A stretch of 64,000 nucleotides of DNA from Streptomyces sp. NBC_01750 (GCF_035918095.1 NZ_CP109137.1:5954001-6018000); one strand, 5' to 3'. Positions 43,478-54,845 are shown, counted from the first letter of the stretch. Translations and numbers: made by a program. The notes: generated by a model not told the origin, from the sequence alone.

Positions 43478-44026
43478 TCAGTCCTGCGGGAGCGCGGCGA
43501 ACACCGCCCGCAGGGCCGGCAGCCGTGTGGTGTCATCCGTGGTGACGGTATGACCGGCGTACGTGAGCCGGTACGTGAACCCGTCCGCGATCGGGCTGCC
43601 CGTGGCCTCGCGGGGCAGGCGAGCGAAATCCGCCTTGTCCAGGGCCCGGCGCAGCGCCGCCAGCTCGGCCGGTGTCATCCGGCCGGTCCGGGCGGGTCCG
43701 GTCCTGGAGGACGTGGTGTACGTGCCGTCGTCCTGGACCAGCAGCGTGTTGTGCACGCCGGCGATACCGCCGGTGACCGTCACCCCGACCAGTGGCCGCG
43801 GCGGAGCGGGATTCGCCGAGGCAGAGGCAGAGGCAGAGGCTGAGGTAGCGGTAGAGGCAGGGGCTGGGGTCGAGGTGGCGGCCGAGGCCGACGGTGCGGG
43901 CGAGGTGCCCGCTGATTCCGCGGGGCTCGTCGACCCGGAGCCGTCGCCTCCCGCGCATCCCGCCGTCAGGACGGCCGCCAGCAGCACGCCCGCGGTACCG
44001 TACCGAGCCCGTGTGATCAGTCGCAT
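43478..44026 (-). CDS. Lipoprotein with emfourin-like protease-inhibitor domain
   Basis: A 182-residue lipoprotein. Lipobox LTAGC with Cys24, then a Ser/Ala/Thr/Pro linker (~25-78) encoded by 6-bp GAGGCA-like DNA repeats (about 43817-43866). The C-terminal ~100 residues (VTVTGGIAGVHNTLLVQDDG, LAALRRALDKADFARLP, DGFTYRLTYAGHTVTTDD, LPALRAVFAAL) resemble emfourin (protealysin inhibitor), which blocks M4 metalloproteases. The protein would face outward on the membrane. An M4 protease gene lies 5.5 kb away in this window. Assignment by pattern only. Confidence 0.65.
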   Translation of the reverse strand: MRLITRARYGTAGVLLAAVLTAGCAGGDGSGSTSPAESAGTSPAPSASAATSTPAPASTATSASASASASANPAPPRPLVGVTVTGGIAGVHNTLLVQDDGTYTTSSRTGPARTGRMTPAELAALRRALDKADFARLPREATGSPIADGFTYRLTYAGHTVTTDDTTRLPALRAVFAALPQD

Positions 44027-44126
44027 GCGTCCACCTGTCGTCCGTACCGCACCAGTACGTGCCCGCAGTATCGCCTCCGGCGCCCCGGCCGGTCAGGCGT
44101 ACGGGTCAGCCGGCCGGGCGTACGCG

Positions 44127-44771
44127 TCAGGCGGACGGGTCGAAGTAGAGGCTGACCAGCGGGGCCTGCGTCCGCCACCCCAGGGACTCGTACAGCGCCC
44201 GTCCGTCGGGCGTCGCGCCCAGCACGCCGATGCCGGCGCCCTGCTCGACCGCCGCGTTGTGGAGCGTGCGCATCACCAGGCTGCCGAGCCCTTTGCGCCG
44301 GTGCGCGGGTGAGGTCTCCACCTGGTCGGCGACGGCGGTTGCGCCGGTCGGCGCGATCTGGCCGCGGGCGGCGAACGAGCCGTCCGCCGCGACCACCAGG
44401 GCCCGGGTGACGCCGCCGCGGGACCAGGTCCTGAGGGTGTAACCGTCGGGCACGGCGGTCTCGGTAAGGCGGAGCTCGGCCCACATCAGCCAGCCGGGGT
44501 CGTCGACCCGCCAGTCCGGTCCGGCCCAGGAAAGGACGGACGCGGGGTCGGCGAACACCTTGAGCCAGACGCTCGGGGCCGCGACCGTGTCGGCGATCTT
44601 GCGGACGGTCGCCTCGTCGTCGGCGGTCAGAACATGCCGAGTGGCGTGTTTGACCTGGCCCACGTCGATGCTGAACCCCCAGGGTTCGGCGACGGGATCC
44701 GCGGCGCCGCGCGAGGCGGCCCAGCCGTGGACCCAGGCCCGGACGGTCTCGGCGGTGGACTCGAAGGGCAT
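44127..44771 (-). CDS. GNAT-family N-acetyltransferase
   Basis: A 214-residue acetyltransferase. The acetyl-CoA-binding motif A is VETSPAHRRKGLGSLVMRTL, preceded by strands with ALVVAADGSFAARGQI and followed by GIGVLGATPDGRALYESLGW. The N-terminal half is a divergent region common in Streptomyces GNATs. ATG 44771 has GAGGAG five bases upstream. Substrate unknown. Divergent from lon; a 20-bp tandem duplication lies in its promoter region. Confidence 0.87.
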   Translation of the reverse strand: MPFESTAETVRAWVHGWAASRGAADPVAEPWGFSIDVGQVKHATRHVLTADDEATVRKIADTVAAPSVWLKVFADPASVLSWAGPDWRVDDPGWLMWAELRLTETAVPDGYTLRTWSRGGVTRALVVAADGSFAARGQIAPTGATAVADQVETSPAHRRKGLGSLVMRTLHNAAVEQGAGIGVLGATPDGRALYESLGWRTQAPLVSLYFDPSA

Positions 44772-44792
44772 CCGTACTCCTCGGGCAGCAGT

Positions 44793-44832
44793 CGGGATCA
44801 GTAATAGGTGTTCGGGATCAGTAATAGGTGTT
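44793..44832. repeat. Perfect 20-bp tandem duplication between GNAT and lon
   Basis: The unit CGGGATCAGTAATAGGTGTT occurs at 44793-44812 and 44813-44832. It is AT-rich compared with its surroundings and lies in the shared upstream region. Read on the minus strand each copy holds TATTAC, a possible -10 for the GNAT gene, so the duplication may double a promoter element or operator. Confidence 0.9.
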
Positions 44833-44971
44833 ATTCGCGTTCATCCATTACATCGCGACGGTTACGACTCGGCGAGAGCTGATCGCTGACAGCGAACAGG
44901 CCCGAGGGAACATCTCCGGGGCTCCGTGCATTGAGTCGGTAAAGCTCAACTTGACTGCCAAAGGGGAGATC

Positions 44972-47386
<2,415 letters not shown>

Positions 47387-47396
47387 CGGGCTGACG

Positions 47397-47433
47397 GCAG
47401 GGCCCGGCGGTGTGCCGCACCGCCGGGCCCTGC
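47397..47433. terminator. Bidirectional hairpin terminator after lon
   Basis: A perfect 16-bp stem: arm 47397-47412, loop TGCCG, arm 47418-47433. It lies between lon and the convergent secreted protease gene. Confidence 0.92.
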
Positions 47434-47473
47434 GCTGTCCGCCCGCTGCCGTGCGCTGTACCGCTGCCGCGGG

Positions 47474-48289
47474 CTACTGCTTCGCGGCCTTCTCGTACAG
47501 CTTGCGCGCATTGGCGTTGAAGCGGACCGCCGTGGAGACGCTGTCCGTGTCGCCGCCGCTGGTCACCCCGATCAGGTGGCCCGGATGCTTGGGGTCCCGG
47601 TAGTCGGCGAGCCAGGGGCCGCCACTCGTACCGTCCCAGAAGCCCGAACAGTCCATGCGTACGGACCCGGCCAGTTCCGGGTCCTGCTGGGTGTCCGTGG
47701 TGCAGGAGATCGGCTTGTTGTCCGGGTTGTGGTCGGGGTTGGGGTAGCCGACGACGGTGACCCGGCGGGTGGCCGGGGAGGCCCAGTCGACGGGGATGCC
47801 GCCGACGACCTCCTGGACGTTGCGGCCCTTGGCGTCCGGCTCCACGGTCAGGAAGGCATAGTCCACGGAGTCGGAGTCCTCGGTGTTCTCACGCCAGCGG
47901 TCGTCCACCTGGATGGCGCGGACCTTCCACCGTCCGTACGGCGCTTTGCCCGCACCCGCGCCGGTGAAGTCCGGTGCGAAGCTGAAGTTCTCCAGGTAGC
48001 TGCCGTACTCGAAGACACAGTGCGCTGCGGTGGCGATGACGTTGCCCTTGGGGCTGTCCACGACGCTCGCGGAACAGAAGTGTGCGCCGTCCTTGTCGAG
48101 CAGCACCCCGGCGGACGGCAGACCCGCGAACAAAGTCGCCGAGGACTGCGGCGCGGGCGGGTCCGGCAGCTCGGACCCGCCGCCCGTATCGGGGGCGGCG
48201 GAGACCGGCCCGCCGCACGCCGTAGCGGCGGCGAGCAGGGCTATTGCGGGCCACCTCAGCAGCCTCTTCGGGCGAGCGATCCACGTCAT
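47474..48289 (-). CDS. Exported trypsin-like serine protease
   Basis: A 271-residue protease. Its signal sequence, IALLAAATACGG, includes a possible lipobox TACG, so it may be lipidated or simply secreted. The catalytic triad is visible: His in VIATAAHCVF, Asp in VDYAFLTVEP, Ser in WDGTSGGPWL; Cys pairs flank the His and Ser. The overall pattern is of V8-like/trypsin S1 proteases. ATG 48289 follows CAAGAT about six bases upstream, a possible -10 (leaderless). The frame extends further 5' without support. Physiological substrate unknown. Confidence 0.87.
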   Translation of the reverse strand: MTWIARPKRLLRWPAIALLAAATACGGPVSAAPDTGGGSELPDPPAPQSSATLFAGLPSAGVLLDKDGAHFCSASVVDSPKGNVIATAAHCVFEYGSYLENFSFAPDFTGAGAGKAPYGRWKVRAIQVDDRWRENTEDSDSVDYAFLTVEPDAKGRNVQEVVGGIPVDWASPATRRVTVVGYPNPDHNPDNKPISCTTDTQQDPELAGSVRMDCSGFWDGTSGGPWLADYRDPKHPGHLIGVTSGGDTDSVSTAVRFNANARKLYEKAAKQ

Positions 48290-48315
48290 CCGGCCATCTT
48301 GCCTGTTTACGGCCG

Positions 48316-49335
48316 TCAGTCCAGCCAGCCCCGCAAGGTCGCCTGCGCTCCCGCCTGAAAGCGGGTCTCCGCGCCCAGCGATTCCAGCAGGCGGCTGATC
48401 CTTCTGCGCGCTGTGTGGACATGGACGCCCAGACGGCGTGCGATCGCCTCGTCCTTGAGCCCGGCGGCGAGCAGTCCGAGGAGTTCCTTCTGCGCCGTGG
48501 GCAGTGAGCCGCAGCTGCTGCCGGAGCCGCCGAGCGGGGTGGCCCGCTCCCACACGGTCTCGAAGAGCGGCACCAGCGCGTTGCCGAGCAGAGCGTCGCC
48601 GATCACCAGGGCCGAGGCCGTCGGGTCGGCCGCGTCGGCCGGCGGAAGCAGCGTGATCCGGCGGTCCACGGCGATCAGTTTGGTGGGAACGGCGCTCGCG
48701 ACGCGTGCCCGCAGCCCCTGCTCGACAAGGGCGGTCAGCGAGCGCATCCGGCCCGGGTGGCCGAGCCCTTCCCGGTCCAGGACGGTCCGCACCTCCACCC
48801 CGCGGTTCAGGAGGGACTCGATGTCCAGGCAGGGGGTGGGGGAGCCCTCGTCCCCGAGTGGCTCCCCGCGTGGCCCCTTCACATACGGCGGTCGGTCCAG
48901 GATCGCGACCTCGCGCTCCGCCGACGCCAGCAGATACTCCGCCCGTTCGCCGATCTCCTTGAGGCCTGTCACCACCTCGATTCCGCCCTCGGGCGCACTG
49001 GGTGAGCCGGACATCAGCCGGCCGGCGAGCTGGTCCGCGCTCATCCGTAATCGCTCCAACTCGGCCGAACGTAAGTGGAGTTCGGCCTGGCGGCGGTGGA
49101 TGAGCGTACGGATGGCCGCGGCCGGCGCGGCCGGATGCGGCAGTCCGCCGCCGTCGGCCGGCAGCGCGATGCCGTGTTCGACGAGATGGCCGAGCGCCTG
49201 GTCAAGACGCTCGCGTGGCAGCCCCAGCAGGCGCGCCAACTCCTCGGCTCCGGCGGCCCGTTCCTTGAGCAGTGCCTCGTAGGTGCGTTCTTCGGCCTGG
49301 TCCAGGCCGAGGGTGTTCAATTCCCCCTCGCTCAT
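48316..49335 (-). CDS. TrmB-like/LuxR-type HTH transcriptional regulator
   Basis: A 339-residue regulator with two DNA-binding segments. The N-terminus (~8-60) is TrmB-like (LGLDQAEERTYEALLKERAA, ELARLLGLPRERLDQALGHL). The C-terminus (~275-335) is a LuxR/GerE helix-turn-helix (LPTAQKELLGLLAAGLKDEA, RRLGVHVHTARRRISRLLES). The middle resembles a PLD-like sensor region (EIGERAEYLLASAEREVAIL). ATG 49335 is chosen over an upstream in-frame codon because the TrmB domain begins there. Divergent from the M4 protease gene, which it may control. Confidence 0.85.
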   Translation of the reverse strand: MSEGELNTLGLDQAEERTYEALLKERAAGAEELARLLGLPRERLDQALGHLVEHGIALPADGGGLPHPAAPAAAIRTLIHRRQAELHLRSAELERLRMSADQLAGRLMSGSPSAPEGGIEVVTGLKEIGERAEYLLASAEREVAILDRPPYVKGPRGEPLGDEGSPTPCLDIESLLNRGVEVRTVLDREGLGHPGRMRSLTALVEQGLRARVASAVPTKLIAVDRRITLLPPADAADPTASALVIGDALLGNALVPLFETVWERATPLGGSGSSCGSLPTAQKELLGLLAAGLKDEAIARRLGVHVHTARRRISRLLESLGAETRFQAGAQATLRGWLD

Positions 49336-49484
49336 GTGTCGGATTCTCACTCCGTATTCACGGGCCACACAAGTGTGCGTGTCCACTTGTCAACGTGCTG
49401 ACCACATTGTTTGGTTGGCGTCCCACGGGTTGCATGGCCATGACCACCTTTACGGCTTACCAGCACGTGGGAGGGGTACGTACT

Positions 49485-52322
49485 GTGCGCAGGCTCAGTT
49501 CACGCACGCAGAGACCGGGCATTACCAGGGGGACCGGTCTCGCCGCACTGCTCGGAGCGGCAGGATTGCTGCTCACCGCGATACCGGCCCAGGCGGTAAC
49601 CCCGCCGACCGCCGCACCGCCCGGCGACGTTCTTCCGGGCGCGGAAACCGCCACCCCGTCGCTCGTCGACGGCATCCGGGAGGCGGCGGACGCCAAGGCG
49701 AGCCCGGCCGACGCGGCCCGCGGCCATCTCGCCGCCAAGGAGAGCCGCTACAAGATCGCCGAGGCCCGCCGCGATCTCACGCCGCTGCAGACCGTCAAGC
49801 ACGGCGCGGAAGAGACCGTACGGCTTCAGCAGAAGCACCACGGCATCCCGGTGTTCGGCGGCCAGTACGTCGTCCGGATGGAGTCCAAGGGCGGCAAGCG
49901 CGTCGTCACCGGCACCTCCGGCAAGTACTTCACCGGCCTGAAGACCGGCACCACGGCGAGTGTCAGCGAGGACACGGCGGTACGCCGCGCGGTCTCCGCC
50001 ACCGCCGCCCGCCTGGGCGGCAAGACGCTGAGCAAGGCCGACGCCGTACACCGCAAGGGGGCCAAGTCCGCGAAGGCGGCCGCGCTCAGCGGCACCGCGG
50101 GCGGCCTCGTGGTGATCCCGCGCGGCGAAGGTGTGCTCGCGTACCACGTCACCGTACGCGGCACGAACCCCTCCACCGGCGAACCGGTGCTGCAGCAGGT
50201 CTACATCGATGCCCATGCCGGCTTCCCGGTGCTCCAGTTCAGCGGCATCAAGACCCTCACCGCGCCGAACGCGGCGGCCTCCGTCACGGCCCCGAAGGCC
50301 GCCCCGAAGGCCGGAGCGCCGGCCGCGGACGACCCGGCCGCAGGCGTCAAGGGCACCGGCGTCAAGCTGGACGGCGCGAAGGTGGGACTCGACGTCCGCC
50401 TCGACACCGCCGCCAACCAGTACGTGATGATCGACTCCTCGCGGATGACGGCCACCACCAAGAACACCCTCACCACCTGGGACGCGCGCGGCCGCGACGT
50501 CTCCGAGGTGTCCGGCGTCTGGCCCGGCGGCCTGAAGGAATTCGCCGACCCGGCCAAGGACTTCGGCAAGGGGGCCACCGAGGCGGGCGCGGTCGACGCG
50601 CACTGGGCGGCCGGCCAGGTCTACGACTACTACCTGAAGAACCACGCCCGCGACAGCCTCGACGGCCGTGGCATGACGATCAACTCCCTGGTCGGGGTGA
50701 CCGAGTTCGGCTCGCCGTACGTCAACGCCTTCTGGGACGGCCAGAAGATGGTCTACGGCAGCGGTGACGACGAGTACAAGCCGCTCTCCGCCGACCTCGA
50801 CGTGGTGGGCCACGAGATGACCCACGGTGTCGTCGAGAACACCGCCAACCTCGTCTACGCCGGACAGTCCGGAGCGATGAACGAGGCGCTCGCCGACTAC
50901 TTCGGCAACGCCATCGACACCGCCGCTTCCGGCAGCTCCATGGACGACCCGGACTCCGGCCTGATCGGCGAGGACCTCTGCCGTACGACGAAGCCGCGTG
51001 CCTGCGCCTTCCGCAACCTCAACGACGGCGCGAGCACCTCGAAGAACTTCCTCGGCGTCGCCTTCGGCACCGACAACGGTGGCGTGCACCTCAACTCCAC
51101 CATCTTCTCCGGCGCGCTGTGGGACCTGCGCCAGGACGTGGGCGGGGAGCTCGCCGACCGGATCGTCTACAAGGCGCTGTCCGAGTACATGACGCCGCTC
51201 GACGGCTTCACCGACGGCCGCAACGCCGTGCTCGCCGCGGCCAAGGACCTCGGCATCACCACGCAGCAGCTCAATGTGGTGAAGCGCTCCTTCAACGCCC
51301 ATGGCATCGTGCCGGGCTGGGAGGACGCGCTCGGTGTCGACTCCGACCAGCTGCTCGGCAAGGTCAACACCGCCGGCACCGGAGCCCAGGCAGGCGGCGA
51401 CTGGTGGACCGTCTCACAGTCGAACGACGAGGGCTCGGAGCCGTACTCCGTCTATGCCGGCCGCATCGACGGCAAGGGCGCCCCGAAGCTGATGAGCCCC
51501 AACGACGGCCGCTACCACGTCTATCCGGCGACCGACGGAAAGACTGTCGTCTGGGCGGCGTACGGCGCGACCAGCCTCGACATCCTCTCCCGCCCGATCG
51601 CGGGCGGCCCGATCAAGAAGCTGTACACCTCGACCAGCGACATCAGCGGTCTGCGGGTCGAGAACGGCGTGGTCGTCTTCGAGACACTCGGGTTCTTCGA
51701 GCGGCATGTCCAGTATCTGCGCCCCGGTGACCGTCAGCCCACCACCGTGGACGGCGGCGGCTTCGAGATACTCACCGCCCTTCCCTCGATCAAGAACGGG
51801 AAGCTCGCTTACGCCAAGCTCTATCCGACCAGCGCGGGGTACAAGCTCGGCGTCGAGGTCTACGACCTGAAGACCGCCAAGGCCACGCTCACCGAGCAGC
51901 TCGGTGAGCCGGAGGTACTCGGCCAGACCGGTATCAACTCGTCGTACGTCTTCTCGCTGGTGGACGAGAACCTTGCCGACGAGGGCCAGATGTCGGTCCG
52001 CCGCTCGGACCTGGACGGCACCGGCACGGTGGACATCAGCCCGGAGCGCAAGCCGGGCGCGCTGATCTCCTCCGATCTCACGTCCTCCGAGGAGGCGGTC
52101 ACCGTGAACGGCGCGCTGCCCGGCACGGCGCTCCGCAACGAGTCCCTGCCGAAGCTGTGGCAGCTGACCACGAACGGCTCGCGCCGGGAGCGGGTCTCCT
52201 GCAACCGCGGCGAGCAGGTCTCGCCGGCCGCGGTCTCCGGCCGGCAGGTGGTCTGGATCGACGGCACGACGGGCTGGACCGACCTGGTCACCCGCGACCG
52301 GCCGGCGGGCCTGTGCGGCTGA
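49485..52322 (+). CDS. Secreted M4 (thermolysin-like) metallopeptidase with a C-terminal beta domain
   Basis: A 945-residue secreted zinc protease. Signal peptide ~1-37 (hydrophobic GLAALLGAAGLLLTAIPAQA), FTP/PepSY-type propeptide (~60-300, ETVRLQQKHHGIPVFGGQYV), then the M4 domain with zinc His in VGHEMTHGVV (H443, E444, H447), third ligand E467 in GAMNEALADYF, and GGVHLNSTIFSGAL. The last ~300 residues form repeated beta units (YHVYPATDGKTVVWAAYG, VVWIDGTTGWTDL) resembling a propeller, an unusual addition. GTG 49485 is preferred since GGGAGGGG lies eight bases upstream; ATGs at 49434/49440 lack a site. Confidence 0.92.
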   Translation: MRRLSSRTQRPGITRGTGLAALLGAAGLLLTAIPAQAVTPPTAAPPGDVLPGAETATPSLVDGIREAADAKASPADAARGHLAAKESRYKIAEARRDLTPLQTVKHGAEETVRLQQKHHGIPVFGGQYVVRMESKGGKRVVTGTSGKYFTGLKTGTTASVSEDTAVRRAVSATAARLGGKTLSKADAVHRKGAKSAKAAALSGTAGGLVVIPRGEGVLAYHVTVRGTNPSTGEPVLQQVYIDAHAGFPVLQFSGIKTLTAPNAAASVTAPKAAPKAGAPAADDPAAGVKGTGVKLDGAKVGLDVRLDTAANQYVMIDSSRMTATTKNTLTTWDARGRDVSEVSGVWPGGLKEFADPAKDFGKGATEAGAVDAHWAAGQVYDYYLKNHARDSLDGRGMTINSLVGVTEFGSPYVNAFWDGQKMVYGSGDDEYKPLSADLDVVGHEMTHGVVENTANLVYAGQSGAMNEALADYFGNAIDTAASGSSMDDPDSGLIGEDLCRTTKPRACAFRNLNDGASTSKNFLGVAFGTDNGGVHLNSTIFSGALWDLRQDVGGELADRIVYKALSEYMTPLDGFTDGRNAVLAAAKDLGITTQQLNVVKRSFNAHGIVPGWEDALGVDSDQLLGKVNTAGTGAQAGGDWWTVSQSNDEGSEPYSVYAGRIDGKGAPKLMSPNDGRYHVYPATDGKTVVWAAYGATSLDILSRPIAGGPIKKLYTSTSDISGLRVENGVVVFETLGFFERHVQYLRPGDRQPTTVDGGGFEILTALPSIKNGKLAYAKLYPTSAGYKLGVEVYDLKTAKATLTEQLGEPEVLGQTGINSSYVFSLVDENLADEGQMSVRRSDLDGTGTVDISPERKPGALISSDLTSSEEAVTVNGALPGTALRNESLPKLWQLTTNGSRRERVSCNRGEQVSPAAVSGRQVVWIDGTTGWTDLVTRDRPAGLCG

Positions 52323-52350
52323 TCACTGTGATGATCTCTCCGTGAGAGAC

Positions 52351-52380
52351 GGACCCCCGGCGCCCGTGCGCCGGGGGTCC
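52351..52380 (+). terminator. Hairpin terminator after the M4 protease
   Basis: A perfect 13-bp stem: arm 52351-52363, loop CCGT, arm 52368-52380, starting 28 bp after the stop. Confidence 0.9.
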
Positions 52381-52394
52381 TTCAGAATGAGTCC

Positions 52395-53276
52395 ATGGAC
52401 ACCGTGCCCGGACAGAGTGAGGACCGCGCCCTGCAGGCCGACTGCGAGAGCTGCTTCGGGCTGTGCTGTGCCGCGCTGCCGTTCGTCGCGTCGGCCGACT
52501 TCGCGATCAACAAGGACGCCGGAACGCCGTGCCCCAATCTGCGGACGGACTTCCGCTGCGGCATCCACACCCGGTTGCGGCAGAGCGGTTTCTCCGGCTG
52601 CACCGTGTACGACTGTTTCGGTGCGGGACAGAAGGTCTCCCAGGTCACTTTCGGCGGCAAGGACTGGCGGCAGGCACCGGAGACCGCACAGGAGATGTTC
52701 GCGGTGTTCCCGGTCGTACGGCAGCTCCATGAACTGCTCCGGTATCTGACCGAGGCCCTGACGCTGCGGCCGGCCCGCTCGCTGCACGGCGAGATCCGCC
52801 GGCTGCTCGACGAGACCGGACGTCTCACCGAGCTCGGTCCGGATGCCCTCGGGAAGCTGGATGTGGCGGCGCACCGGCAGGACGTCAATGTGCTGCTGCT
52901 CCGCACGAGCGAACTGGTCCGGGCCGGGGCTGGGCAGGCCGGACGCAGGAAGAAGGACCGCAGGGGCGCCGACCTGATGGGAGCGAGGCTGCGGGGCGCG
53001 GACCTCAGGGGCGCCAGTCTGCGGGGCGCGTACCTCATCGCCGCCGACCTCACGGGTGCCGACCTGCGACTGGCCGATCTCATCGGGGCCGACCTCAGGG
53101 ACGCCGATCTGTCGGGCGCCGATCTGACCGGCTGCATCTTCCTCACCCAGCCGCAGCTCAACGCGGCCAGGGGCGACGCCGCCACCCGGCTGCCGCCCGC
53201 GCTGACCCGCCCCGCGCACTGGCCGCGGCTGGCGGGGCGCGAGGCGGGTCGGGGCTCTGCGCCTGGCGAGCGCTGA
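52395..53276 (+). CDS. Cys-cluster (YkgJ-like) / pentapeptide-repeat fusion protein
   Basis: A 293-residue two-part protein. The N-terminus holds eight Cys within 75 residues (C17, C20, C24, C25, C46, C55, C69, C74) in a pattern like the YkgJ zinc/iron-chelating domain. A helical linker (~95-185) leads to a run of pentapeptide repeats (~190-255, A-D/N-L-x-x units such as GADLRGASLRGAYL), which should form a right-handed quadrilateral beta-helix. A basic tail follows. Pentapeptide proteins often mimic DNA or bind partners; the combined role is unknown. ATG 52395 follows the protease terminator. Confidence 0.83.
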   Translation: MDTVPGQSEDRALQADCESCFGLCCAALPFVASADFAINKDAGTPCPNLRTDFRCGIHTRLRQSGFSGCTVYDCFGAGQKVSQVTFGGKDWRQAPETAQEMFAVFPVVRQLHELLRYLTEALTLRPARSLHGEIRRLLDETGRLTELGPDALGKLDVAAHRQDVNVLLLRTSELVRAGAGQAGRRKKDRRGADLMGARLRGADLRGASLRGAYLIAADLTGADLRLADLIGADLRDADLSGADLTGCIFLTQPQLNAARGDAATRLPPALTRPAHWPRLAGREAGRGSAPGER

Positions 53277-53287
53277 TCAGCCGCCGA

Positions 53288-54124
53288 TCAGCCCTTGGCG
53301 AGCGCCACGACGCGGTCGTACGCGCCGTTGAACCTGTCGCGGTCGCCGACGAGCGGTCCTGACGAGGTGTACTGCCACATCGTGTGGTAGATCCAGCCCG
53401 CCGGGAGAGTGCCCGGTGTGGTGTCGTAGCTCGGGATCCACAGCGGGTTGGTCTTACCGAAGCCGCTGTGGTTGCCGGTGCACTGGATCCACCAGCTGGT
53501 GGCGGTGTAGATGACCGCGTTGCGCCCGGTGCGCGCCTTGTAGCGGTTCAGGAAGTCACGGATCCAGGTGACCATCCCGGACTGGGTCTTGTCGAAGCAG
53601 TCGTCGCCGTACGGATTCCATTCGATGTCCAGCACGCCCGGGAGGGTCTTGCCGCCGCTGGTCCAGCCGCCGCCGTTGTTCACGAAGAAGTCGGCCTGTG
53701 CGGTGCCGGTCGTGGTGTCGGGGGTGGCGAAGTGGTACGCGCCGCGGATCATGCCGATGTTGTGCGAGCCGCCGTACTGCTGCGCGTAGTACGGGTTCTT
53801 GTAATAGGTGCCTTCGGTGGCCTTGACGTAGGCCCACTTCACACCGCTGCTCCACAGGGCCGTCCAGTCGACGTTGCCCTGATGGCTTGAGACGTCCACG
53901 CCTTCGGCCAGGGCGGCGCGGTTGGCTCGCGGGGTGCCGCCCAGGCCGTCGTGGGCGATGACGCCCATACCCAGGTAGGCCGATCCGCGCGGGGGAGTGT
54001 CCGAGGCGCCGGCCGCTCCGGGGTACGTGATGAGGAGGGAGAGGACTGAGAGGAGAGTGCCGGCGGCTGTCGCGAGGCGTGAGCGGCCGGTCGTTCCAGA
54101 TCTGTGCACGGGCATAGCGTGCAT
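53288..54124 (-). CDS. Secreted GH25 lysozyme
   Basis: A 278-residue muramidase. Signal peptide within the first ~43 residues (LATAAGTLLSVLSLLITYPG). The GH25 barrel has EGVDVSSHQGNVDW with a catalytic Asp, IRGAYHFATPD, and the general-acid region VLDIEWNPYGDDC, plus a C-terminal TMWQYTSSG. It would cleave the beta-1,4 MurNAc-GlcNAc bond of peptidoglycan. ATG 54124 has GAGGTC upstream; two earlier in-frame ATGs (54196, 54166) lengthen the N-terminus without better sites. Ends 12 bp from the convergent pentapeptide gene. Confidence 0.92.
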   Translation of the reverse strand: MHAMPVHRSGTTGRSRLATAAGTLLSVLSLLITYPGAAGASDTPPRGSAYLGMGVIAHDGLGGTPRANRAALAEGVDVSSHQGNVDWTALWSSGVKWAYVKATEGTYYKNPYYAQQYGGSHNIGMIRGAYHFATPDTTTGTAQADFFVNNGGGWTSGGKTLPGVLDIEWNPYGDDCFDKTQSGMVTWIRDFLNRYKARTGRNAVIYTATSWWIQCTGNHSGFGKTNPLWIPSYDTTPGTLPAGWIYHTMWQYTSSGPLVGDRDRFNGAYDRVVALAKG

Positions 54125-54345
54125 CCGCAGACCTCGGTGGGACGGGATCTGACGATGTATCGACATGTCGTGGCGGTTGTGGTATGGACATGCCAATCAG
54201 CGCGCTGCGCATGCAGAACCCCGTTGTTGCAACTGGGGCGGGGTGCTGCCGTTGGTCTACGCCTGCGAAATACTGGCCGAGCTGCGGCAATGGATGCCGC
54301 CGGTAGAAATTTTCAGGATCCGGAAAGCGTGCGAGGGGTGCTGAC
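54125..54345. promoter_or_regulatory. Divergent promoter region with two small palindromes
   Basis: Between the lysozyme and MarR genes. CGACATGTCG at 54161-54170 and GTTGCAAC at 54226-54233 are perfect palindromes. The second has the TTGCAA core common in MarR operators, so it may be an autoregulatory site. No clear -35/-10 pair was assigned. Confidence 0.4.
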
Positions 54346-54828
54346 GTGCACGAAAGCGGTACGGGGAGCGAAGCGGACCCCACGGGTGATAGTGGTGCGG
54401 ACCACGTATTCCTCGCACTGGAACGGGAGTTGGCCGTCTTTCTGCGCCGGGCCCGGGCGTCCTCGGGCGAGATGGCGCGCGAGGTCCACCCTGAGCTGGA
54501 GCCCGCCGCGTACGGCCTGTTCGTACGTCTGGAAGAGGTCGGGCAGCAGCGCGCCACCGAGCTCGCCGGCTACTTCGGCGTCGGCAAGGCGACCATGAGC
54601 CGCCAGCTGCGCGCCCTCGAGGAGCTCGGTCTGGTGGCCCGCGAACCCGATCCGGCCGACGGGCGGGCTTCACTCGTGCGGCTCACCGACGAGGGCCTGG
54701 CCCGCTTCCGCCGGGTGCGTGACGCGCGCCGCGACAGCTATGTGAGCAAACTGGCCGGCTGGGACCGCGGCGAGATCGCGGAGCTGGCCCGGCTGCTGCA
54801 CCAGTTGAACGCGCGGGCGGAGGGCTGA
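54346..54828 (+). CDS. MarR-family transcriptional regulator
   Basis: A 160-residue winged-helix regulator. The recognition region is ATELAGYFGVGKATMSRQLR, followed by LEELGLVAREPDPADGRASL (the wing) and a C-terminal dimerisation helix. GTG 54346 is preceded by GCGAGGGG. Divergent from the lysozyme gene, a possible target along with itself. Ligand unknown. Confidence 0.9.
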   Translation: MHESGTGSEADPTGDSGADHVFLALERELAVFLRRARASSGEMAREVHPELEPAAYGLFVRLEEVGQQRATELAGYFGVGKATMSRQLRALEELGLVAREPDPADGRASLVRLTDEGLARFRRVRDARRDSYVSKLAGWDRGEIAELARLLHQLNARAEG

Positions 54829-54845
54829 GAGAGCCGGCAGTGGGG

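Noticed and set aside
44833..44845. ClgR site upstream of lon
   Set aside because: A TTCGC-N5 stretch is present but the second half does not match the remembered motif well enough.
49272..49484. Longer N-terminus for the M4 protease (including ATGs 49434 and 49440)
   Set aside because: GTG 49485 has a GGGAGGGG site at ideal distance and begins a proper signal peptide; the longer forms place non-signal residues first and overlap the divergent regulator.
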